NCBI GenBank assembly: GCA_038065015.1
Contig: JBBTRU010000032.1
Location: forward strand, 1 to 11,805
Source of the DNA: CAIPSZ01 sp038065015
Lineage (GTDB): Bacteria; Patescibacteriota; Patescibacteriia; PEXW01
Length of the DNA stretch: 11,805 nt
Direction of reading: 5' to 3'
The position numbers were made by a program, and so were the translations under genes. Position 1 is the stretch's first letter; each line of letters opens with the position of its first letter. The notes under the pieces are model-generated. The model did no database searches and had not been told where the DNA came from. It saw only the letters and a list, made by a program, of their open reading frames with translations. Of the stretch, positions 1 through 4,752 are shown piece by piece.

Positions 1-54
1 GTCTACCCCGCTTTCGATACTTCAAACTGCACACGATGTATCTCATCTTGTGCA
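1..54. repeat. Left copy of 54-bp terminal inverted repeat
   Basis: The first 54 bases are the exact reverse complement of the last 54 bases (11752-11805). Identity stops at base 55 (g here, t in the partner). The repeat lies inside the 3' end of the acyltransferase gene and covers its last 16 or so codons and its stop. A perfect inverted match of this length at both ends of a fragment could be a real repeat running out of the window at both sides, or the shared k-mer left where an assembly graph could not be resolved. Confidence 0.9.
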
Positions 55-647
55 GATTCCGCGCTTCGCCTGGTTATTTTTCCCATAACTTCGGCTATAA
101 ATGTTGACGCTCCGTTTTGATCCAGTACATTGTCGGGTGGAAGAATTACTGGGCCGATCGTGAGGCGTACAGTTCGGAATCGCCAGGGCGCAAAGGTTTT
201 GGAGAATGCCCAGACGCGTTCACTGCCCTCAATGTGCACGGGTACAATCGGCACGTGCGCTTGCTGGGCAATTATTGCAACGCCGGTGTGCAGCCGGTTT
301 TGGTTAAGTGCTGGGTGAATATCGCCTTCGGGAAAAATGCCGACAATGCCGCCGGTTCGCAGTATGTTCACGCTACGTTCGATGCTGCCTGGTCCCGTTG
401 GTATTGCCTGGCCCAGCCGACGGATGATGAGCTCGTTGTAGAGCCGCATCAAACCCCAGCGACGCTGGAACAAGTGGCCAGCTGCCAGGAAGCGTATCGG
501 CAATCCTGTTGCGGCGAGGAGGAAGGCGGGATCGAGTGGACTTCGGTGGTTTGCCGCAAGGATGAAGGGCGGCTTTGGCAGATTCTCAAGCCCAACAATC
601 AATTTAATGTAAGGCTTAAATAGTGTAGCCAGATTGTGAGCAATCAT
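3..647 (-). CDS. plsC: PlsC-type 1-acylglycerol-3-phosphate acyltransferase family protein
   Basis: A 214-residue protein of the glycerolipid acyltransferase (LPLAT) family, which transfers an acyl chain to lysophosphatidic acid at the inner face of the membrane to give phosphatidic acid. Visible motifs are the catalytic H-x4-D (H34 to D39, in NHRSPLDP), the phosphate-binding FPEG at 105-108, the TGVA segment at 121-124 and the VPIVPV block at 132-137. Length is normal for the family. The ATG at 647 overlaps the stop of the upstream GIY-YIG gene by four bases (ATGA), with AAGGGA just before it, which supports this start and translational coupling. The last 16 or so codons fall in the 54-bp terminal repeat, so the true C-terminus should be treated with caution. 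The exact acyl acceptor cannot be read from the sequence. Confidence 0.9.
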   Translation of the reverse strand: MIAHNLATLFKPYIKLIVGLENLPKPPFILAANHRSPLDPAFLLAATGLPIRFLAAGHLFQRRWGLMRLYNELIIRRLGQAIPTGPGSIERSVNILRTGGIVGIFPEGDIHPALNQNRLHTGVAIIAQQAHVPIVPVHIEGSERVWAFSKTFAPWRFRTVRLTIGPVILPPDNVLDQNGASTFIAEVMGKITRRSAESAQDEIHRVQFEVSKAG

Positions 648-1006
648 ATTTTCCCTTTGTCATCCTGAGTCCCGCTACTGCGGGACGAAGGATCGCCATG
701 AGAGCCTTCACCATACCATTCTGCTGCAAGGTCTATCCATGAAGGATTCTCTCTGGTGATTAACGCATCTTTCTTTTTACGCAACCAACCCTTTAGTTCT
801 TTCTCCCGAGCAATTGCTGCGCCAATATCGTCAGTCTCCTCATGGTGGACCAACTCAACTACATTATATTTCTTGGTAAAGCCTTCTTTACGTCGTTGTT
901 TGTGCTCCCAGACACGTCGTTCAATATCATTCGTTACACCAATGTATAAGACCGTATGCCAGGGGTTGGCCATAATATAGACGTAGTATGTTTTTTCACG
1001 AGACAT
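644..1006 (-). CDS. GIY-YIG nuclease domain protein (UvrC/URI-type, small stand-alone)
   Basis: A 120-residue protein that is almost wholly one GIY-YIG nuclease domain. The two signature strands are YVY at 8-10 and YIG at 21-23. The catalytic-arginine region IERR lies at 28-31, followed by WEHK at 33-36, and the acidic/aromatic part REKELKGW at 67-74, then NPSW at 87-90. These small proteins are common in CPR and Bacteroidetes genomes; their substrate is mostly unknown and DNA cleavage is inferred from the fold. Residues 105-116 are encoded by a palindromic intergenic repeat (659-694), so the natural domain probably ends near residue 100 and the tail was gained by read-through. A second copy of the repeat in opposite orientation lies just upstream (1018-1055). 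The gene overlaps the acyltransferase start by four bases. No clear Shine-Dalgarno precedes the ATG. Confidence 0.88.
   Translation of the reverse strand: MSREKTYYVYIMANPWHTVLYIGVTNDIERRVWEHKQRRKEGFTKKYNVVELVHHEETDDIGAAIAREKELKGWLRKKKDALITRENPSWIDLAAEWYGEGSHGDPSSRSSGTQDDKGKI
659..694 (+). repeat. REP-like palindromic repeat, copy A
   Basis: Begins GTCATCCTGA and ends GAAGGATC. The core is a perfect 7-bp stem, GTCCCGC (669-675) and GCGGGAC (680-686), around TACT; an outer 5-bp stem pairs ATCCT (662-666) with AGGAT (689-693). It lies inside the 3' end of the GIY-YIG gene. It matches copies B (inverted) and C in its outer blocks but has a different core, as is typical of mobile palindromic intergenic repeats. 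Confidence 0.8.
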
Positions 1007-1017
1007 AGACTAAGGGA

Positions 1018-1055
1018 GATTCTTCACCCCTCGAGTACTCGGGGTTCAGAATGAC
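1018..1055 (-). repeat. REP-like palindromic repeat, copy B (inverted)
   Basis: Read on the minus strand it begins GTCATTCTGA and ends GAAGAATC, so its outer blocks differ from copies A and C by one compensating change on each arm (ATTCT pairs with AGAAT at 1019-1023 and 1048-1052). The core is a hairpin built on CGAG-TA-CTCG flanked by CCC/GGG. It lies 11 bases upstream of the GIY-YIG start codon. Paired changes on both arms suggest the folded structure is kept. Confidence 0.78.
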
Positions 1056-1068
1056 AGTGTTTTTTACT

Positions 1069-1114
1069 GTCATCCTGACCTCGAGCGATCGGAGTGAGTC
1101 GAGAGGGAAGGATC
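1069..1114 (+). repeat. REP-like palindromic repeat, copy C
   Basis: Begins GTCATCCTGA and ends GAAGGATC like copy A, with a longer core containing CTCGA (1080-1084) and TCGAG (1099-1103). It stands head to head with copy B: ATGACAGT (1051-1058) and ACTGTCAT (1066-1073) form an 8-bp stem around a GTTTTTT loop. It encodes residues 145-158 and the stop codon of the DNPH1-like gene. Confidence 0.78.
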
Positions 1115-1546
1115 ATGCGCATTTTTTCGTGCCTTCAGAAATTCGGTTACGTGGCCTTTCAATTCTTCAAACGCTTGGTACTCCCGAACGGTGACATGCG
1201 GATTGCCACGAAGCATCAGCGAAAGACTTCGGCCTTCCCCCGGGTGATACAGGCAGAGCACAGGTTTACCAAATTTTTCGGCACAGGCAATTTCGTAGCC
1301 CACACCTAAGCTCGGCGTTGATACTTCGGCCACCACCAAATCGGACTCTTCCAGCCAGCGCATATCCTCGGTGTAGATGTCCTGTATTGTCTGCACGTCC
1401 TCTCGCTTCAGCGAACGCTCCATATCGCCAACGTGTTCGGTAAGAACTTTGCCATATTGCTGGAGGAAGCGGATGAGCTTTTGGTACAGTTCTCGGTCGG
1501 CCAAGCCGCCGCGTATAGAACCCGCAAAGTAGATATTCATTGTCAT
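1070..1546 (-). CDS. DNPH1/Rcl-like 2'-deoxynucleoside 5'-phosphate N-hydrolase
   Basis: A 158-residue protein of the nucleoside 2-deoxyribosyltransferase fold. It matches the DNPH1 (Rcl) branch closely: IYFAGSIRGG at 5-14 forms the phosphate/sugar-binding start, YGKVLTEHV lies at 31-39, EDMRWLEESDLVVAEVS at 60-76, and PSLGVGYE at 78-85 carries the expected catalytic glutamate E85. The known family activity is hydrolysis of the N-glycosidic bond of deoxynucleoside monophosphates, including damaged ones, releasing the base. Residues 145-158 and the stop come from palindromic repeat C, so the native end is probably near residue 142. The start overlaps the stop of the NUDIX gene by four bases (ATGA at 1543-1546), suggesting coupled translation; an ATG two codons later is possible. 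The pairing with a NUDIX hydrolase points to nucleotide-pool cleaning. Confidence 0.87.
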   Translation of the reverse strand: MTMNIYFAGSIRGGLADRELYQKLIRFLQQYGKVLTEHVGDMERSLKREDVQTIQDIYTEDMRWLEESDLVVAEVSTPSLGVGYEIACAEKFGKPVLCLYHPGEGRSLSLMLRGNPHVTVREYQAFEELKGHVTEFLKARKNAHDPSLSTHSDRSRSG

Positions 1547-1959
1547 AGGGTAAGGTATGCCTCAAATGCCGATGTTAGGTTGGGTATGAGATTGTAGTTT
1601 GCATACTCTTTCGGATCAATCCACTGGTAGTCATCATGGTCTTCGCTGAGTTTCACCGTCTCCGTGTCTGCGGCACAAGCAAAGAACGTTGCCACTACTT
1701 GCCACGGCTCGCCTTTTACCACCGGCCGCCACTCACCAACGTAGAAAGGCCGACCGAGCTGCACCTCCAGTCCGGTTTCCTCGCGAATCTCCCGGCGCAA
1801 GCTTTCGTCAAAGGCCTGGCCGGGTTTAATCCGGCCACCCACAATGTCGTACTTGGCGGCGTTTGTGCCATCCTGGTACTTGGTGGATTCTCGCAGAATA
1901 AGCACCTTGCCGTCGTGGATGATGAAGGTTTTCATGGCGACGAAGAGTTTGGGTTCCAT
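1543..1959 (-). CDS. NUDIX hydrolase
   Basis: A 138-residue single-domain NUDIX protein. The Nudix box spans residues 42-64: G42, then the metal-binding REIREETGL at 56-64 with E57, E60 and E61. The first conserved glutamate of the box (G-x5-E) is replaced by Q48; the metal-ligand glutamates of the helix are intact, so activity is still likely. NUDIX enzymes cleave nucleoside diphosphates linked to another group X. The substrate here is not readable, though the length and the coupled DNPH1-like gene suggest a (deoxy)nucleoside triphosphate or related metabolite. Start ATG at 1959; an internal ATG at codon 9 could also be used. No good Shine-Dalgarno is visible, and the start lies in the context ATAAACTATG, nearly the same as that of the AHSA1 gene at 3493. 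Confidence 0.92.
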   Translation of the reverse strand: MEPKLFVAMKTFIIHDGKVLILRESTKYQDGTNAAKYDIVGGRIKPGQAFDESLRREIREETGLEVQLGRPFYVGEWRPVVKGEPWQVVATFFACAADTETVKLSEDHDDYQWIDPKEYANYNLIPNLTSAFEAYLTL

Positions 1960-2000
1960 AGTTTATGTATCATGCCTATTTAACACTGGATTGTCGAGTG

Positions 2001-2029
2001 CAAAAAAGTCTGGGTTGAGGCCAGACTTT
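2001..2029 (-). terminator. Rho-independent terminator
   Basis: A perfect 9-bp stem, AAAGTCTGG (2005-2013) with CCAGACTTT (2021-2029), around a 7-base loop. On the minus strand it is followed by a run of six T (2007-2002). It lies 7 bases after the stop of the lipoprotein gene and separates it from the NUDIX gene. Confidence 0.85.
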
Positions 2030-2035
2030 ACGAAA

Positions 2036-2398
2036 TTACAGGAGAAACTTTTTTCTTTTCACCCGTTCAATTTGTTTGTGGAGCAGTACTTTTATGTAGT
2101 ACGTCCCCGAAGCGTAGGGGCTGCCATTCCAGGTTAACGCGTAGAGGCCGTTGAACGCTGGGAATGCGGCCAGCGTGTCCAGCGTGCGGTGTTGACTGTC
2201 CTCAACCGTGACGACCATGTTTCCGCTTCCGGGCAGGCAGATGCTAATGCCTATGTGCTTGTCCGCCAATCTTTCGCATTGGATTTCAATTGCCGAACAA
2301 TCGTAGGGTGGTTGTGTGAAGGTAATGAGGTTTCGTGGATGTCCGCAACCCATACAGGCAAGCACGGTTGTCAACCCCAATATTTTTGCTATTTTCAC
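2036..2398 (-). CDS. Small lipoprotein with FlgD-like Ig domain
   Basis: A 120-residue secreted protein. Residues 1-18 form a lipoprotein signal peptide: MKIAKILG, then a hydrophobic stretch and TVLAC at 11-15, with a further cysteine at 18, so C15 or C18 would be lipidated. The C-terminal half (about 60-120) resembles the FlgD/T9SS-type Ig-like domain: a run like VEDSQHRTLDTL, then GLYALTWNG at 84-92, SGTYYIKVLL at 97-106 and a final KKFLL, the usual last strand of such domains. It is likely a surface-anchored protein; its partner is unknown. The start is GTG at 2398, chosen because a strong AAAGGAGG lies 4 bases upstream (2403-2410). It stands alone, with a putative promoter upstream and a terminator downstream. 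Confidence 0.75.
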   Translation of the reverse strand: MKIAKILGLTTVLACMGCGHPRNLITFTQPPYDCSAIEIQCERLADKHIGISICLPGSGNMVVTVEDSQHRTLDTLAAFPAFNGLYALTWNGSPYASGTYYIKVLLHKQIERVKRKKFLL

Positions 2399-2402
2399 TT
2401 CC

Positions 2403-2410
2403 CCTCCTTT
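2403..2410 (-). promoter_or_regulatory. Strong Shine-Dalgarno for the GTG-started lipoprotein
   Basis: AAAGGAGG on the minus strand, four bases before the GTG at 2398. It is one of the few strong ribosome binding sites in this window and decides the non-ATG start. Confidence 0.8.
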
Positions 2411-2433
2411 GTAGGGTTTTGCTCTTTACCGCT

Positions 2434-2461
2434 ATCCTGCCACACTCCTGGCCGAAGTCAA
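2434..2461 (-). promoter_or_regulatory. Possible promoter of the lipoprotein gene
   Basis: A -35-like TTGACT (2461-2456) is followed after 16 bases by a weak -10-like CAGGAT (2439-2434). It lies in the 84-base gap between the GNAT gene and the lipoprotein gene. The -35 is good and the -10 poor, so this is tentative. Confidence 0.3.
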
Positions 2462-2482
2462 CCCCGCACCAGATGGTATTTT

Positions 2483-2956
2483 CTAGGCGAAAAAGCGAGA
2501 GAATACGAGCTCGTCCTGGCCCAAGCGAAAGTGGTCTTTGAGTACGGCTTCTTGGTGCAAACCTTTGTTGGCGTAAAACGTTTGCAGCCGTCGGTTGTCG
2601 GCGTGGATGAGTGAGAAAATTTTTCGTAACCGGCTACCGTGGCGTTCGTAGTGGTTTTCGGCTTCCGCAAGGGCAGCGTCAAAGAGTAGCTCCTTCACTT
2701 GTATTGGATCGAGGGCATCTTTCAACACGGCAAAACGCGTTACTTCGGCCACCCCATGCGCCAGCGTACCCTGCTGTCGCCAGCTAATGAGTCCGACCAT
2801 GCGCCCAGCATCTAGTGCTACGCGGAAATGATGGTACTCTCGCTCGTACGCAAAAATTGCCTTGGCTTCTTGGATATTCGGAAAGCTATACTTTGCCTTG
2901 AGAATCTCGGCAATGTGGTCGGCATCTTCGGCAATAGCTTTGCGAACAGTGAGCAT
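2483..2956 (-). CDS. GNAT family N-acetyltransferase
   Basis: A 157-residue protein with the layout of a GNAT acyl-CoA-dependent acetyltransferase. The N-terminal LTVRKAIAEDADHIAEIL strand-helix is typical, the central strand MVGLISW lies at about 53-59, VAEVTRFAVL at 69-78, and the C-terminal ADNRRLQTFYANKGL block at 119-133 matches the usual N-x-x-A-x-x-F-Y-x-x-x-G-F end. The expected Q/R-x-x-G-x-G/A pyrophosphate loop is not clear: the equivalent place reads KDALDPIQVKELL. Acetyl-CoA binding is therefore inferred from the overall fold. Acceptor unknown. The ATG at 2956 lacks a good Shine-Dalgarno. An 84-base gap with a promoter-like site separates it from the lipoprotein gene downstream. 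Confidence 0.82.
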   Translation of the reverse strand: MLTVRKAIAEDADHIAEILKAKYSFPNIQEAKAIFAYEREYHHFRVALDAGRMVGLISWRQQGTLAHGVAEVTRFAVLKDALDPIQVKELLFDAALAEAENHYERHGSRLRKIFSLIHADNRRLQTFYANKGLHQEAVLKDHFRLGQDELVFSRFFA

Positions 2957-3064
2957 ACGGTAGGTACGTTAGTTTTAGAGAAATATTGACGACGGAGAAC
3001 GGGCCGCAGGATGTGCGGAGGCTCAGAAACTGTTCATGAGCGTGCCGGGAAAAGAAGTATAAGC

Positions 3065-3092
3065 AAAAAAGCGGCCCGACACAAGCCTAGGC
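3065..3092 (-). terminator. Weak or degraded terminator after the AHSA1 gene
   Basis: On the minus strand a GC-rich stretch with the palindrome GCCTAGGC and then CGGGCCGC is followed by six T (3070-3065), just after the AHSA1 stop. Only a short stem can form. It resembles the second arm of the hairpin at 3512-3549 and may be a decayed copy. The rest of the 2957-3097 gap shows nothing else I can support. Confidence 0.35.
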
Positions 3093-3097
3093 AGTTA

Positions 3098-3493
3098 TTA
3101 TTTTGCTAAATATTTTTCTAGCGGCTCAAACACATGCTCCACCCAGCCAGTTTTGTGGTCTTTTGCTTCTTTGGCGTTTGGCAGGTTGGAATGTATGAGC
3201 GTAATCTTGGTTGTATTTTTTACAGCTGTGAATGCGTACCGCACTTCGGATGTTGCCCATGCCTCTGGCCACTCGCTCGTTTTCCAGGTGTAGGCAAGTT
3301 CTTTGCCGGGTTTGTACGTTAGGACCTTGCCTTCAACCCAGCCGTCGAACATGGTAAAGAGTCCACCAACTTTTTTACTCACACTCCCCTCGCCACTCCA
3401 TTCGGCTAAGGCTTTGCTATTTGTCAAAGCATCAAACACGTCTTTCGGCGAAGCGTTGAACGTGCGGATGAGGGTGAAGGAGTATTTTTTCAT
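3098..3493 (-). CDS. AHSA1-like SRPBCC domain protein
   Basis: A 131-residue protein of the START/SRPBCC superfamily, AHSA1 (activator of Hsp90 ATPase homologue 1-like) branch. Typical landmarks are RTFNASPKDVFDALTN at 10-25, the LAEWSGEG segment at 29-36, GGLFTMFDGWVEGKVLTY at 43-60, the tryptophan-rich TSEWPEAWATSEV at 72-84, and a C-terminal amphipathic helix TGWVEHVFEPLEKYL at 115-129 that closes the pocket. Bacterial members bind hydrophobic ligands or act in stress responses; the ligand here cannot be told. The ATG at 3493 lies only about 18 bases after the tRNA-Leu terminator stem, with TATATATAAACT directly before it. There is no Shine-Dalgarno, so a leaderless transcript is possible. 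Confidence 0.85.
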   Translation of the reverse strand: MKKYSFTLIRTFNASPKDVFDALTNSKALAEWSGEGSVSKKVGGLFTMFDGWVEGKVLTYKPGKELAYTWKTSEWPEAWATSEVRYAFTAVKNTTKITLIHSNLPNAKEAKDHKTGWVEHVFEPLEKYLAK

Positions 3494-3511
3494 AGTTTAT
3501 ATATATCACAA

Positions 3512-3549
3512 AAGCGCCCCGGCACCACCTAGGTGATGTCGGCGCGCTT
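3512..3549 (-). terminator. Terminator hairpin after tRNA-Leu
   Basis: A nearly perfect palindrome of 38 bases centred on CCTAGG: 16 of 19 possible pairs are Watson-Crick, one is a G-T wobble and two are mismatches. On the minus strand it is followed by TTTT (3513-3510). It begins at the last base of the tRNA CCA end, so tRNA maturation must compete with or open this stem. The opening ACAAAAGCGCCC (plus strand) is shared with the terminator at 7216. Confidence 0.75.
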
Positions 3550-3635
3550 GGTACCGCGGAGAGGACTTGAACCTCCATGCCCTTGCGGGCACTACCACCT
3601 CAAGGTAGCCTGTATACCAATTCCAGCACCGCGGC
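3549..3635 (-). tRNA. trnL: tRNA-Leu (anticodon GAG)
   Basis: An 87-base class II tRNA. Acceptor stem GCCGCGG pairs with CCGCGGT (first pair G-U), discriminator A, and CCA is encoded (3551-3549). Anticodon stem CTACC/GGTAG holds the loop TTGAGGT, anticodon GAG at 3601-3599. The long variable arm TGCCC-GCAA-GGGCA is characteristic of leucine, and the T loop is TTCAAGT. It is intact, with no intron. The LAGLIDADG endonuclease gene ends 8 bases upstream. Confidence 0.96.
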
Positions 3636-3643
3636 GTAGAAGA

Positions 3644-4303
3644 TTAAAGCGTACGACCAATACTAGCGAAGACCCGTGAAACTTTCAAGCGCTTGCGCGT
3701 AAGGCAGATAACTCTTGAGTTTGGGTAGATTTTTCGTAGAATAACCTCGGCTTCACGCTTGGCATATTTGAGTTGCTCGACGTTCTGTTTTTTCGCTTTG
3801 GTTATATGGCCATGGACACCCAAGTGGGTCTGTATTTTTTCACGCAGCCAACGTATATGTTTTGGGCTTGCTGATGTGAACGCAAGGTAGAACATATGAC
3901 TGCTTTTCCATCGCTTATCCCAATAGCTATAGAAATATCCGTCACCATCGAAATGTCCTCTAAGGAAATCAAAGAAGTATTTCGACGGTACTTTTAATGC
4001 CCCCATGGTCTTTGACTTTGCAGGCCGCAGGCCAATGCTTAAGAGGAAGCGGTAGAATGCAATATCGCTAAACTGCAGCCGAGGTGTCTGCTTGCCGGTA
4101 AAGCCCGATGTTTTGGTACTCAAACGAATCTCTCGGCCAATACAGGTTGAGAAGTTCTTTAATTGTTCAATGTCTTTCGACGTGAGATCAATGTGACGAC
4201 CATCCGGCGAAAGATTGCCGTCTGTCGTAAGCAAGCCTACTGCATAGGCAAGTTTATCGTTCCAAGTGTATGTTCGGATTTCGCGTTTCTTTCTCAAGCT
4301 CAT
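3644..4303 (-). CDS. Free-standing LAGLIDADG homing endonuclease
   Basis: A 219-residue protein with two LAGLIDADG motifs, hence likely a monomeric, pseudo-symmetric endonuclease. Motif 1 is AVGLLTTDG at 21-29 with acidic D28; motif 2 is LRGHFDGDG at 114-122 with D121. The regions after each motif, such as HIDLTSKDIEQLKNF at 37-51 and FYLAFTSASPKHIRWL at 138-153, fit the DNA-binding sheets of the family. Such proteins cut long asymmetric sites and spread with introns or as stand-alone genes. Here there is no intron or intein host: the gene sits between rplS and tRNA-Leu, 8 bases from the tRNA 5' end. It is visibly more AT-rich than ftsH or rpsA, which suggests acquisition. ATG at 4303 with no clear Shine-Dalgarno. 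Confidence 0.88.
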   Translation of the reverse strand: MSLRKKREIRTYTWNDKLAYAVGLLTTDGNLSPDGRHIDLTSKDIEQLKNFSTCIGREIRLSTKTSGFTGKQTPRLQFSDIAFYRFLLSIGLRPAKSKTMGALKVPSKYFFDFLRGHFDGDGYFYSYWDKRWKSSHMFYLAFTSASPKHIRWLREKIQTHLGVHGHITKAKKQNVEQLKYAKREAEVILRKIYPNSRVICLTRKRLKVSRVFASIGRTL

Positions 4304-4351
4304 AGCGTATACCTAAGAGAAATTTTAGACTAACCAAAGGTACACGTCCGC

Positions 4352-4717
4352 CTAGGCTTTTTTCTTGGTTGTGTCCTTGCGGACTTCTTTCAAACGCTTC
4401 TTAAAGGTTTTGTCGCGGAGGTACGAGAGGGTGGCGCGGCGGACTTTGAACTGCTTCACGATATCAATTTTGGCAATGATGGGGGTGTGGAACGGGTAAA
4501 TACGTTCTACGCCTACGCCCTCGGAGATTTTGCGGACGGTAAACGTGCCGTGCAGACCTTGGCCATGACGAACATCCAGCACCGTGCCTTCGAAAATCTG
4601 GATGCGCTCTTTGTCGCCTTCCTTAATTTTCTGGTGCACCTTTACCACCATGCCCGGCTTGAGGGCCGGTAGGTCGGTGCGGAGCTTGGATTTTGCGGCT
4701 TCGTTGATAGTGTCCAT
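4352..4717 (-). CDS. rplS: 50S ribosomal protein L19
   Basis: L19 sits at the 30S-50S interface (bridges B6 and B8). The core LKPGMVVKVHQKIKEGDKER, then IQIFEGTVL, GTFTVRKISEGVGVERIYPFHTP and the end LSYLRDKTFKKRLKE are diagnostic. I chose the ATG at 4717 (121 residues) because the product then begins MDTINEAAKSKLRTDLPAL, which lines up with the usual L19 N-terminus. A longer reading from a TTG at 4756 would add 13 residues and overlap the RluA-family stop by four bases; it is less likely. AGG precedes the ATG at a workable distance. It is the last gene of the PIG-L/CCA/RluA/L19 cluster. The common trmD-rplS pairing is absent. Confidence 0.95.
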   Translation of the reverse strand: MDTINEAAKSKLRTDLPALKPGMVVKVHQKIKEGDKERIQIFEGTVLDVRHGQGLHGTFTVRKISEGVGVERIYPFHTPIIAKIDIVKQFKVRRATLSYLRDKTFKKRLKEVRKDTTKKKA

Positions 4718-4752
4718 ATGCCTGCGTAGTGTACGGATGGAGCGCGGGTTCG

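Noticed and set aside
117..623. 168-codon plus-strand frame opposite the acyltransferase
   Set aside because: No motif seen; the minus strand has the HX4D and FPEG signatures and a coupled start.
644..646. Alternative code with UGA read as glycine, as in some CPR groups
   Set aside because: TGA ends several genes exactly at overlaps with the next start (GIY-YIG, NUDIX, RluA-family), so it is a true stop here.
659..1114. CRISPR array
   Set aside because: Three palindromic repeats in mixed orientation with varied cores and irregular spacing; no direct repeats with unique spacers and no cas genes.
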